In this document: piece after piece, positions 36,019-45,257 of the stretch | How the letters are laid out: each line of letters begins with the position of its first letter | Numbering within the stretch: the stretch's first letter is position 1 | Source of the DNA: Moanibacter sp964542645 | GTDB lineage: Bacteria; Verrucomicrobiota; Verrucomicrobiia; Opitutales; UBA2987 | Assembly: GCA_964542645.1 (NCBI GenBank) | Contig: CAZIUG010000009.1 | Span: 1-64,000 of the forward strand | Reading direction: 5' to 3' | Length of the DNA: 64,000 nt | Notes under the pieces: generated by a model | What the model saw: the letters and a program-made list of their open reading frames with translations, nothing else | Databases searched by the model: none | What the model was told of the DNA's origin: nothing | Program-made: the position numbers and the translations under genes

Positions 36019-37800
36019 ATGAATATAAAATCAGTCTCTCTCCTAATAATGATAGCTGTTCAAGCGTTTGGACAGGGACCCCAGACCTTCCCTGAGAGAG
36101 ATTGGAAGGATCGCTATAATCCAATTATAGATCCTAATGCCGAGGTCGGAGGAAAGTTTACCGCCTTCGCCTCTCAATATCCAAAGAGCTTCAATTATTA
36201 CCTTGATAACAATGTTCTTAATGCTCGTTTGTTTGGGTTAATCTTCGAAAGCCTTCTTTCGATTCATCCCGTCAATTTAAGTCACCAGCCTGGTTTAGCG
36301 AAAGAGTGGCAAATATCCGAGGATAAAAAGACTTTCACATTCCAAATAGACGAGAATGCGAAATGGAGCGACGGGAAACCAGTCACAGCAGCCGATGTGA
36401 TGTGGACCTTTGAAGCAATTATGAAACCGGAAAATTTAACGGGACCCCATAAGGTATCCCTCGAAAGGTTCGAAGCCCCAAAACACCTTGAGGACGGGAG
36501 GATCGAGTTCAAAGCCAATCAAGTTCATTGGAGGAATCTACTCTCACTTGGGTCTTTTACGATTCTGCCTTCTCATATTTTCTCCAATAGAGATTTCAAT
36601 AAGATTAATTTTGGATTTCCAGTGGTCTCGGGTCTTTACCAATTTGGAGAAATCAAAGAAGGCCAGTACGTGCGGCTAGAGCGACGTGATAATTGGTGGG
36701 CTAAAAATATGAAACGGAATCAGGGATCTGGAAATTTCCAGACGCTTGAATTCCGGTTCTACGCCGAAAGAGAGACTGCTTTTGAAGCTTTTAGAAAAGG
36801 AGAAATCGATTTCTTCGCTGTCTATACATCACATCGGTGGGTACAGCAAACCTTCGGTGAGGTCTTCAAACGCAACCAGATAATAAAACAGGAAGTTTAC
36901 AATTACAATCCCGTTGGATTCCAAGGCTTCGCTATGAACATGAGGAGAGAACCATTCGGTGATCTTAAAGTAAGAAAAGCGCTTGCGCACCTTTTAGATA
37001 GAAGAACGATGAATGCTACTCTCATGCACAACCAATATTTTCTCCATCGATCCTACTACGAAGATCTCTATAACCCCTCGCATCCTTGTATGAATCCAAT
37101 TATTGAATTCAACAAGGAGGAAGCTCGTCGATTACTTAATGAAGCCGGATGGAAGGCAAACCCGACCACAGGTATTCTGGAAAAAGGAGAAAAAACTTTC
37201 CAGATTAAATTCCTGACAAGGTCGACAGCTGCTGAAAAATTTCTGGTTATTTTCAAAGAAGACCTCAGGGATGTTGGAATTATCATGGAAATCGATCGTA
37301 AGGACTGGGCAGCCTGGGCTCGTGATATGGATGAATACAACTTTGACATGACATGGGCTGCGTGGGGTGCGGGAATCTGGAAAGATCCCGAAAGCATGTG
37401 GCATTCGAAGGAAGCCGTTCGGCCTTCAGGCAATAATATAACAGGCTTTAGTAACAATCGTGTCGACGAACTCATAGATCAGCAGAGAGAGATTTTTGAT
37501 GTCAACCTTAGGAACGAAGTTTTACGTGAGATCGACGGTATTGTAACAAATAACATCCCCTACATTCTTCTTTGGAATATAAACTACACTCGATTGCTCT
37601 ACTGGAATAAATTCGGCATGCCTGATTCAGTGCTTAATATGTACGGTGATGAGGATAGCGCGTACACTTACTGGTGGCTCGACCCTGATTCGGAAGCTGA
37701 TCTAGCAGAATCCAAACAAACTGGACATCGGCTACCCTCAAAGCCTTTCAAAATAATATTCGATGAGCTGTTTCAAGGAATTGACGTCGAGGTCAACTAA
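36019..37800 (+). CDS. yejA: Periplasmic solute-binding protein, peptide/YejA type
   Basis: A 593-residue SBP_bac_5 protein binding oligopeptide-like ligands in the periplasm. The signal peptide is short (MNIKSVSLLIMIAVQAFG, cut before QG). Family blocks are LAKEWQISEDKKTFTFQI, WSDGKPVTAADVMWTFEA and VRKALAHLLDRRTMN. The N-terminal pattern and the order of the genes that follow resemble the YejABEF system. It starts a six-gene run, with yejB 31 bp later. Substrate is not predictable. Confidence 0.85.
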   Translation: MNIKSVSLLIMIAVQAFGQGPQTFPERDWKDRYNPIIDPNAEVGGKFTAFASQYPKSFNYYLDNNVLNARLFGLIFESLLSIHPVNLSHQPGLAKEWQISEDKKTFTFQIDENAKWSDGKPVTAADVMWTFEAIMKPENLTGPHKVSLERFEAPKHLEDGRIEFKANQVHWRNLLSLGSFTILPSHIFSNRDFNKINFGFPVVSGLYQFGEIKEGQYVRLERRDNWWAKNMKRNQGSGNFQTLEFRFYAERETAFEAFRKGEIDFFAVYTSHRWVQQTFGEVFKRNQIIKQEVYNYNPVGFQGFAMNMRREPFGDLKVRKALAHLLDRRTMNATLMHNQYFLHRSYYEDLYNPSHPCMNPIIEFNKEEARRLLNEAGWKANPTTGILEKGEKTFQIKFLTRSTAAEKFLVIFKEDLRDVGIIMEIDRKDWAAWARDMDEYNFDMTWAAWGAGIWKDPESMWHSKEAVRPSGNNITGFSNNRVDELIDQQREIFDVNLRNEVLREIDGIVTNNIPYILLWNINYTRLLYWNKFGMPDSVLNMYGDEDSAYTYWWLDPDSEADLAESKQTGHRLPSKPFKIIFDELFQGIDVEVN

Positions 37801-37831
37801 TTAAACTATCTTTCTGATCGGGTTTTTTGGT

Positions 37832-38875
37832 ATGGACCGAATCAGCTACTTCATCCGCCGCCTCCTACTTGTCATACCGACGTTTATCGGCATAACAATT
37901 AGCTGCTTTGTACTCTGTCAGTTTGTACCTGGTGGTCCAGTTGAACAATTAATGATTCAAATGCGTGGATTGGGAGGAATAGAGACGCAAGGGGCAGTTC
38001 TACCTTCAGAATCTATATCACAGAAACAAAGAGAAACCCTGGAGGCCCATTTTGGCTTTGATAAACCAGTTTTCCAAAGATATTGGGAATGGTTATGGGA
38101 CCATCGAATGGGCATGACCGTAACATCCTATAAATACACTAATAAGACTGTTTGGCAGCTTATTGTTGAACGGTTTCCTATCTCTCTTACCTTTGGAATC
38201 ACTGGTTTCGTCCTTTCCTACCTTATTTGTATTCCACTTGGAATTGCTAAAGCCCTTCGTAGCGGCAGTGCTTTTGATATTTTTTCCAGCATAATTGTTT
38301 TCATTGGCTATGCGATTCCTGCGTTCGCTTTTGGAATGTTGCTCAAACTTTTCTTCTCCGGAACATCAGAACATTTTTTCAATATCTTTCCCTTAGGGGG
38401 CTTCCGATCGGATAATTTTGAAGCTCTTTCGTTCGGGGGAAAGGTTATTGATCAGTTTTCTCATATGTTCCTTCCCGTTCTATGTTATGTAATTGGAAAT
38501 TTCGCCGTTCTCACCCTTCTCATGAAAAATGCTCTCCTCGAACAGATTGGACAGGACTATGTCAGAACTGTTCTGGCAAAAGGAGCAACACTTCGGCGCG
38601 CAATATGGTTTCATTCATTCCGAAATGCGTTAATACCCATTGCGACCGGCTTCGGTAGCATAATGACTGTTATGTTCGCAGGATCAGTTCTTATTGAGAA
38701 GGTATTTGAGATTCCTGGAATGGGACTCCTTAGCCTGGACGCAATTGTTAGTAGGGATTATATGGTCTTCATGGGAATCATGGCTCTTACTTCTCTGCTC
38801 GGACTACTCGGCCGTATCCTGTCCGATTTTTGTTATGTTCTGATCGATCCGAGAATAACCTTCTCTGCCGATTAG
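37832..38875 (+). CDS. yejB: ABC transporter permease, YejB-like
   Basis: An inner-membrane permease of 347 residues. It starts YFIRRLLLVIPTFIGI and has the PGGPVEQL loop and HFGFDKP, hallmarks of YejB. The EAA cytoplasmic loop is seen as DYVRTVLAKGATLRRAIW, and IDPRITF ends the protein. About six membrane helices are evident. It lies 31 bp after yejA and 4 bp before the partner permease. Confidence 0.88.
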   Translation: MDRISYFIRRLLLVIPTFIGITISCFVLCQFVPGGPVEQLMIQMRGLGGIETQGAVLPSESISQKQRETLEAHFGFDKPVFQRYWEWLWDHRMGMTVTSYKYTNKTVWQLIVERFPISLTFGITGFVLSYLICIPLGIAKALRSGSAFDIFSSIIVFIGYAIPAFAFGMLLKLFFSGTSEHFFNIFPLGGFRSDNFEALSFGGKVIDQFSHMFLPVLCYVIGNFAVLTLLMKNALLEQIGQDYVRTVLAKGATLRRAIWFHSFRNALIPIATGFGSIMTVMFAGSVLIEKVFEIPGMGLLSLDAIVSRDYMVFMGIMALTSLLGLLGRILSDFCYVLIDPRITFSAD

Positions 38876-38879
38876 GCCA

Positions 38880-40469
38880 ATGCGCATAATTCTCAACCCC
38901 ATAACCCGTAAGCGCCTGCAGCGCTTCAAGGAGATGAAGCGCTCCTATTGGTCCTTTTTGCTTCTTGTTTTACTCTATTTTATCGGGCTTGGATCTGATT
39001 TATTGTGTAATAATCTTCCAATCTATCTTCATTTTGAGGGTAAGCACTATTTCCCAATCTTTCGCTACTATCCGGAAGAAGAATTTTTAAACAATGGCCG
39101 GCTTACTCGGCCTAATTATAAAAAATTAGCGGAATCTAAGTCTTTTAAATCCAATCCAGCCAATATCGTCTATTTTCCTCTGTTTCCTTACGGACCTAAT
39201 GAAAGTATATCTGAAGAATCAATCGACATCCCGGAATTAGTAACGGTTGAAATCGAATCCATTCAACGGGTAGGGACGATCAACATCCTATCGGATTATC
39301 GTATTTCGCGGTCAAATGGGAGCGCCTACTTTTTCGGTAAAACACGAGAGAATTCATTGCGCAGTATGAACCTCAAGGATCACTGGAAACTTCCACCGGA
39401 GGTTGATCAGGCTGTCCTAAGGCGATTTGAGAACCGAAATATGCCATCTATCTCAATCGATGCTGTAAGCATAACTGGACAACGTGCAACGCTTTCAATA
39501 TCTGCATATAAACCACGGCTCCGGATCCCGGAAACTGTTAGGATAATCTTCAGAGAATTAATAAATTCCAATAGGACTTCCCATATAAAGTTTAATCCAA
39601 AGCTACAACCACTTTCAGAAATGCCCCGCGAATGGTATCAGTTAAGCGGAGAACAAAAGACGAGAATCATAGAGAATGTAAAAACTAGATTTAAAAAACA
39701 GGTATCTCCCACTTTTGTTGAAATACGCGATCAGCAGTACCTAATTAATTTTCTCAAAGAGGATCTCTATTTCCCATACGGCCCGAATCACGACCACATA
39801 ATGGGTCTGGATAGTTCAGGCCGTGATGTTTTTGTTCGGATTGTATATGCTCTCCGAACCTCTTTGAATTTTGGTTTTCTCTTGGTCTGTTCTACTATGG
39901 TCCTTGGTATTATCTTTGGATCTCTTCAAGGCTATTTCGGAGGAACAATAGACCTGTTTGGGCAGCGGCTTATAGAGGTTTGGGAATCGTTGCCATTTAT
40001 TTACATCCTAATCCTTATCGGTTCAATCTATGGCCGAAGCTTTATCATCCTGCTGCTAATCTACGGAATATTCAACTGGATTGGAATATCTTACTATATA
40101 CGGGCAGAATTTTTCAGGCTGCGGAAACAGCCATTTGTCGAATCTGCTCTCTGTATGGGTCTTTCCACTTTCAAGATCATTTTCCGACACATTCTTCCCA
40201 ACGGATTAGTACCTATCATAACATTTTTTCCATTTTCTCTTGTTAGTGCGATTGGAGTTCTCGCAGCCCTTGATTTCCTCGGTTTCGGCTTGCCCCCTCC
40301 CACTCCTAGCTGGGGGGAACTTCTCGGACAAGCACAAGAATTCCGATATGCATGGTGGTTAATATTGTACCCATCCAGCGCATTATTTGTTGTTGTGCTT
40401 TTAGGTGTCTTTATTGGCGAGGGAGCAAGAAGTGCTTTCGATCCCCGCACAAATAGCCGTCTAGAATAA
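38880..40469 (+). CDS. yejE: ABC transporter permease, YejE-like with large insertion
   Basis: The partner permease, 529 residues against about 341 in E. coli YejE. Membrane helix 1 is at residues 24-43, followed by the YejE-like HFEGKHYFPIF segment. A region from about 107 to 290 has no counterpart in E. coli YejE. The standard core then resumes at GLDSSGRDVFVRIVYALR near 307, with EAA loop and the late DFLGFGLPPPTPSWGELL. The insertion is hydrophilic and lies on the periplasmic side by topology. Its function is unknown. Confidence 0.85.
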   Translation: MRIILNPITRKRLQRFKEMKRSYWSFLLLVLLYFIGLGSDLLCNNLPIYLHFEGKHYFPIFRYYPEEEFLNNGRLTRPNYKKLAESKSFKSNPANIVYFPLFPYGPNESISEESIDIPELVTVEIESIQRVGTINILSDYRISRSNGSAYFFGKTRENSLRSMNLKDHWKLPPEVDQAVLRRFENRNMPSISIDAVSITGQRATLSISAYKPRLRIPETVRIIFRELINSNRTSHIKFNPKLQPLSEMPREWYQLSGEQKTRIIENVKTRFKKQVSPTFVEIRDQQYLINFLKEDLYFPYGPNHDHIMGLDSSGRDVFVRIVYALRTSLNFGFLLVCSTMVLGIIFGSLQGYFGGTIDLFGQRLIEVWESLPFIYILILIGSIYGRSFIILLLIYGIFNWIGISYYIRAEFFRLRKQPFVESALCMGLSTFKIIFRHILPNGLVPIITFFPFSLVSAIGVLAALDFLGFGLPPPTPSWGELLGQAQEFRYAWWLILYPSSALFVVVLLGVFIGEGARSAFDPRTNSRLE

Positions 40470-40476
40470 ATAAAGA

Positions 40477-42174
40477 ATGTCGAATACAAACAAAAATCTT
40501 CTCACTGTTAAGAATCTGACTGTTACTTTTAAGACGGAAGAGAAAACTATAACAGCTGCCAGGAATGTTAGTTTTGAATTAAGTGAAGGCGAGATCCTAG
40601 GTCTTGTAGGAGAGTCAGGAAGCGGGAAGTCTGTAACTGGGATGGGGCTCTTACGTCTTATCCCGACTCCTCCTGGAAGAATAGAATCCGGATCTGTGTG
40701 CTTCAATGGAAAGAATCTACTAAATCTTCCTATCAGAGAACTTCGTCGAGTTCGAGGTAAAGATATTGGGATAATATTCCAGGAGCCTATTACGGCACTT
40801 TCTCCGCTCCATACAATTGGAGATCAGCTCATGGAATCTTTAATTTTACATAATCAAATAACAAAACATAGTGCTTGGATTACTAGCATGGAATGGCTAA
40901 CGAAGGTTGGAATTCCCGACCCAGAGAGACAAATGAATGCCTATCCGTTCCAATTTTCAGGTGGCATGCGTCAACGCGTAATGATCGCAATGGTCCTTAT
41001 GCTAAACCCGCGAATAATTATTGCGGATGAGCCAACAACCGCCGTAGACGTTACAACCCAGCGCCGAATTTTTGAGCTTATTCTAAGAATAAAAAAGCGC
41101 AAAACTTCCCTCATTTTGATTACCCACGATATGGGAGTTGTCTGGCAGTTATGTGATCGCGTTCTTGTAATGAAGGATGCCGAGATTATCGAGAATGGGC
41201 CACTTGAAAAAATCTTCAAGAATCCGTCTGAAGTATATACGCAGAAGCTCCTAAGTTCTGTTCCTAGACTTGATTCACCACCACGTCGATCCAGAATTGA
41301 AATTACGGATCAAACCACTCTTCCGTCGGCGGAAATACGAGAAGTTGAACCACCCATCGTCCAAATAAATAATCTCAGAACCTGGTTTCCTATTCGTCGT
41401 GGAATATTTGCTCGTACTATTGGTTTTGTTAAAGCCGTAGACGGAGTAAGTCTATCCATTAACACCGGGGAGACTTTTGCATTAGTAGGAGAATCTGGAA
41501 GTGGGAAAACAACTTTAGGCAGATCAATTCTTGGACTAGATAGAGCAACCGATGGTGATATCTTCTTCAGAAAGTTTAATCTAAACAAAGCTAAGAGCAG
41601 TGAGCTCAAATCTCTTCGGCGTAGTCTTCAGATCATCTTCCAAGACCCATTCTCCTCGTTAAATCCTCGGATGACTATTGCGGATATTGTTACAGAAGGA
41701 TTGATAGAACATAAACTTCTCAATGGTAATAAAGAAGATACCGCTGTTCGATTGCTCGAGGAGGTAGGTCTTAATGCAGACCATTTGTATCGGTATCCCC
41801 ACGAATTTTCGGGTGGGCAGCGCCAACGGATATGTCTCTCCAGGGCGATCTCCTTAAAACCAGAATTTGTAGTTTGTGATGAAGCTTTAAGTGCCCTTGA
41901 TGTTACCATACAAGCTCAGATTTTAGATCTTCTCATAGAATTGCAGAATAAATATAACCTCTCTTACCTTTTCATTACCCATGACCTTGGCGTGGTTAAG
42001 GAAATTGCAGACCGTGTTGCCGTAATGAAAGACGGTAAAATCATTGAAGAAGGTAGCACGACGAGGGTTCTCGAGTCTCCGCAGGAGCTTTACACAAAAG
42101 AACTAATCTCTGCAGTCCCTAATCCAGGGGATGATCAAAGTCGACTTTCTCTTCAAGGTTTAACTAATTTCTGA
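40477..42174 (+). CDS. yejF: Dual ABC ATPase, YejF-like
   Basis: Two ATPase domains fused in 565 residues, energising peptide import. The first domain has Walker A GESGSGKS at 45-52, signature FSGGMRQRV and Walker B IIADEPTTAVD. The second, from about 291, has GESGSGKTT, FSGGQRQRI and VVCDEALSALD. The second Walker B lacks the usual Pro after the Glu (EALSALD instead of EPTSALD), a tolerated variant. It is likely to serve both the YejB/YejE pair and the next DppB/DppC pair, which has no ATPase of its own. Confidence 0.9.
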   Translation: MSNTNKNLLTVKNLTVTFKTEEKTITAARNVSFELSEGEILGLVGESGSGKSVTGMGLLRLIPTPPGRIESGSVCFNGKNLLNLPIRELRRVRGKDIGIIFQEPITALSPLHTIGDQLMESLILHNQITKHSAWITSMEWLTKVGIPDPERQMNAYPFQFSGGMRQRVMIAMVLMLNPRIIIADEPTTAVDVTTQRRIFELILRIKKRKTSLILITHDMGVVWQLCDRVLVMKDAEIIENGPLEKIFKNPSEVYTQKLLSSVPRLDSPPRRSRIEITDQTTLPSAEIREVEPPIVQINNLRTWFPIRRGIFARTIGFVKAVDGVSLSINTGETFALVGESGSGKTTLGRSILGLDRATDGDIFFRKFNLNKAKSSELKSLRRSLQIIFQDPFSSLNPRMTIADIVTEGLIEHKLLNGNKEDTAVRLLEEVGLNADHLYRYPHEFSGGQRQRICLSRAISLKPEFVVCDEALSALDVTIQAQILDLLIELQNKYNLSYLFITHDLGVVKEIADRVAVMKDGKIIEEGSTTRVLESPQELYTKELISAVPNPGDDQSRLSLQGLTNF

Positions 42175-42176
42175 CA

Positions 42177-43094
42177 GTGGCCAAACTTGTCTTAAGGCGC
42201 TTTTTCGAAGCCCTACCCCTCCTGTTCGTAATTATTACTGTTACTTTCTTTTTAATCCATCTTACTCCAGGAGGTCCTTTCGATGACGAGAAGGCGATCC
42301 CACCTGAGGTTAGGAAGGCTCTTAATGCCCATTATGGCCTTGATGATCCATTATTGGAGCAGTACTTCCGATACCTAGGAAATCTAATTAAAGGGGATCT
42401 TGGACCTTCGTTTAGATATCCGGGTTGGGATGTTAGTGAGCTTATTCTAGCGAAGATTCCAGTCTCAATTGAATTAGGCCTTTACTCCCTTTTGATCGCG
42501 GTAACTGTCGGTATACTAACTGGCGTGGTCGCTTCCCTCAAACCGAACAGCTTCAGCGATTATCTCACCATGGGAGGTGCAATGGTAGGTATATGCCTTC
42601 CCACATTTGTACTTGGTCCGCTACTGGTACTTGTTTTTGCATTGCACTTAGAATGGCTTAACGTCTCTGGATGGTTTGTTTTTCGTGATAAGATTCTTCC
42701 CTCTCTGACTCTAGGACTCTTTTATGCTGCATATATTGCTCGTCTGACTCGAGGAAGCATGCTGGAAGTACGTAATGAGGAATATATCCGCACCGCACGC
42801 GCTAAAGGTCTTTCTGAGTGGAGAGTAACTCTTTGTCATGGGTTGAGAAACGGCATCCTTCCCGTTGTAAACTTTCTTGGTCCAGCTTCAGCCGGTTTGG
42901 TAAGCGGTTCATTCGTTGTTGAAACTATCTTCCATATTCCTGGACTCGGTCGTTTCTTTGTTAATGCAGCCTTCAATCGTGACTACACTATGGTGATGGG
43001 TACCGTTTTCTTCTACGCGACCTTGCTTATCTTTCTAAATCTTCTCGTCGATATTATACAAACCTATCTAAACCCACGGGTTAGAATCGATTAA
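42177..43094 (+). CDS. ABC transporter permease, DppB-like
   Basis: A 305-residue peptide/nickel-type permease. It has the GGPFDDEKA loop, HYGLDDPLLEQY, the EAA loop EEYIRTARAKGLSEWRVT and the NPRVRID end. It begins with GTG 2 bp after the yejF stop. It is shorter than and different from the YejB-like gene upstream, so it is a second permease and not a duplicate reading. No binding protein or ATPase of its own follows. Confidence 0.87.
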   Translation: MAKLVLRRFFEALPLLFVIITVTFFLIHLTPGGPFDDEKAIPPEVRKALNAHYGLDDPLLEQYFRYLGNLIKGDLGPSFRYPGWDVSELILAKIPVSIELGLYSLLIAVTVGILTGVVASLKPNSFSDYLTMGGAMVGICLPTFVLGPLLVLVFALHLEWLNVSGWFVFRDKILPSLTLGLFYAAYIARLTRGSMLEVRNEEYIRTARAKGLSEWRVTLCHGLRNGILPVVNFLGPASAGLVSGSFVVETIFHIPGLGRFFVNAAFNRDYTMVMGTVFFYATLLIFLNLLVDIIQTYLNPRVRID

Positions 43095-43105
43095 ATGAAG
43101 GATAG

Positions 43106-43975
43106 GTGAACTCCTCCTCGCATCACTCACTATGGTCAGATTCCTTGCGCCGTCTAAGCAAAAACCGGATGGCTTTAATCGGAGTGGTATATCTAATGTG
43201 CATCAGTGCCTTATGCGCATTCGCCCCATTTATTGCCCCCTATCCATTTGATGCCACTGATCTTTCCATCGGGGCAATCGGCCCATCACTTTCTAAGCAC
43301 TTATTAGGCACTGATATTTTAGGACGCGACCTGCTCAGCCGAATTCTTTATGGTGGAAGAATATCGCTGCTAGTCGGAATTCTTGCGACTCTTGTTTCTC
43401 TTACTATTGGGGTGTCGTATGGTCTAATCTCAGGCTATGCTGGTGGTTGGACTGATAGAATTATGATGCGGATTGTTGAGATCATTTATTCTATGCCCTT
43501 TATTGTTTTTGTAATTCTGCTTACCGTGCTTTTTGGCAGAAGTATATTTTTAATCTTCATCGCAATTGGAGCAGCCGAGTGGCTTACTATGGCGCGCATT
43601 GTTCGAGGCCAAGCACTAGCACTCAAGGTACAGGAATATGTTTTAGCATCCCGAAGCTTAGGTCAGCCGCCATATCGTATAATTCGAAAACATCTACTTC
43701 CTAATATGCTTGGACCTATCGTGGTCTATACAACCCTTACCGTTCCCAGTGTAATGCTTCTTGAAGCTTTTGTGAGTTTTCTCGGACTAGGGGTCCAGGC
43801 TCCCATGACTTCCTGGGGAGCCTTGATTAAGGAAGGGGCTGACGCTATGGAAGCTTATCCCTGGCTCCTTATTTTTCCCAGCATCACTTTTTCTTTTACC
43901 TTGTTATCGCTTAATTTTCTCGGTGATGCACTCCGTGATGCTTTCGATCCCAAGACGGTAATCCGGGAGATATAG
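43106..43975 (+). CDS. ABC transporter permease, DppC-like
   Basis: A 289-residue permease partner of the DppB-like gene. Key segments are HLLGTDILGRDLLSRILYGGR, the EAA loop EYVLASRSLGQPPYRIIRK and FLGLGVQAPMTSWGAL. GTG at 43106 is preceded by AAGGA. It ends the six-gene transporter run. The next gene is convergent. Confidence 0.87.
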   Translation: MNSSSHHSLWSDSLRRLSKNRMALIGVVYLMCISALCAFAPFIAPYPFDATDLSIGAIGPSLSKHLLGTDILGRDLLSRILYGGRISLLVGILATLVSLTIGVSYGLISGYAGGWTDRIMMRIVEIIYSMPFIVFVILLTVLFGRSIFLIFIAIGAAEWLTMARIVRGQALALKVQEYVLASRSLGQPPYRIIRKHLLPNMLGPIVVYTTLTVPSVMLLEAFVSFLGLGVQAPMTSWGALIKEGADAMEAYPWLLIFPSITFSFTLLSLNFLGDALRDAFDPKTVIREI

Positions 43976-44133
43976 TTACACGGAATCTATTAGATACATA
44001 CTGATTCAACGTTACTTTTCAGTCCGATAGTCTTTCCCAGTGGGCCTTTAGATAAATGATCTTTGCCTAGATTGGGATTCCACAGACAAGGTCCAGAACT
44101 TAGTCAATGACCCTGTTGAAATATTCAGGGATC

Positions 44134-45141
44134 TTACCTCACTGCAATTGGATTACCTGGTGAACCAGTAGCCCCTTTTAAGGGTACTGGCGCGAAAAAG
44201 AAAGCAAACTCATAAATCGAATTACGGGAAAGTTCATCTAGATTTAAATTCTCTATAATGTGAATTCCATTCTTAGCTATGAGCCACTGGTGAACTTCAA
44301 ATGGACGATTTTCGTCCTCTCCAGGAACTGCTTCGACTGCCCAACTATCTCCCCCTACCATGACGATTTTCTTTTTGATTAGCCATTTTGCTGCTTGCAA
44401 TCCTGGCCCAGGGACCCCGCTGTTATAGGCTTCGTTATCTATCATCCAGAGGTTTCCGTGACCGGTGCGGAAAAGGACAACATCGCCCTCTTTAATTAAG
44501 ATATCCTGCATCTTTAAGGTGCCCTTAATATCCTTCACCGTTATAACATAACCAACTTCAAGGCGGTCGACTCCCTTATAGGCTGCTACATCTAGTAATA
44601 CACCTCGGGTCAAGAATACTCCAACGTTTTCGACCCCCAGCTTTTTTAAACCGTAGGAATCGCCGAAATCTTCAAGCTTGAATCCATTGTAAAACCTATC
44701 TTCCCCATTGACCCGAACTCCAATATGGCCGAGTCCGTCAAATTGAGTGCCTACCTGACCAATTTCACCGCTAAAAATTTCGTCATTCCAGATAATCTGA
44801 TTCTCGGCTTCAACCATCCCGCTGGGAACACCAGGTATAGTTAAGCTGTAATGTCGATCTCCAAACAATGGCATACCTGGTTCATATACCCTCCCCAATT
44901 GATAGATCTTCCCTTCCTTAATCAGACTTATCGCTTCCAGAACCTTTGAGGACGTAATACGATTTAAAGCTCCTCTTTGATCATCTTTTCCCCATTCTGA
45001 AGGCCACCATGCTGGTCCCACAGGAGTTTCTTGGTTTCCTCCGAGCGGGCTAACGGTGACTATTATAAGAAAAACCGTTGCATGCCATATTGTCGCCGCT
45101 GTGGGTCCTAAATTTTCTACTTTTCGTTTAATTGCGATCAT
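44134..45141 (-). CDS. Cyclase family protein (kynurenine formamidase-like)
   Basis: A 335-residue metal hydrolase of the cyclase/kynurenine formamidase family. The usual HGTHxDxPxH motif appears as VGTQFDGLGHIG, the variant seen in a subgroup of this family, so the metal site may differ. A hydrophobic N-terminal segment (residues about 18-34, TIWHATVFLIIVTVSPL) suggests a signal peptide or anchor, unusual for the cytosolic family. The enzyme likely acts on an amide or lactone. It lies next to the dimethylformamidase-like gene on the same strand. Confidence 0.8.
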   Translation of the reverse strand: MIAIKRKVENLGPTAATIWHATVFLIIVTVSPLGGNQETPVGPAWWPSEWGKDDQRGALNRITSSKVLEAISLIKEGKIYQLGRVYEPGMPLFGDRHYSLTIPGVPSGMVEAENQIIWNDEIFSGEIGQVGTQFDGLGHIGVRVNGEDRFYNGFKLEDFGDSYGLKKLGVENVGVFLTRGVLLDVAAYKGVDRLEVGYVITVKDIKGTLKMQDILIKEGDVVLFRTGHGNLWMIDNEAYNSGVPGPGLQAAKWLIKKKIVMVGGDSWAVEAVPGEDENRPFEVHQWLIAKNGIHIIENLNLDELSRNSIYEFAFFFAPVPLKGATGSPGNPIAVR

Positions 45142-45257
45142 TATCTTTCTAGCATTGATTTTGTTGCTATTTGTTAAATCTGGGAGCCTTTAATAATCTA
45201 CCTAATCACAACATAAAGGATCTTATACGATGTCCATCAATGATTTCTCTTTTTTAA

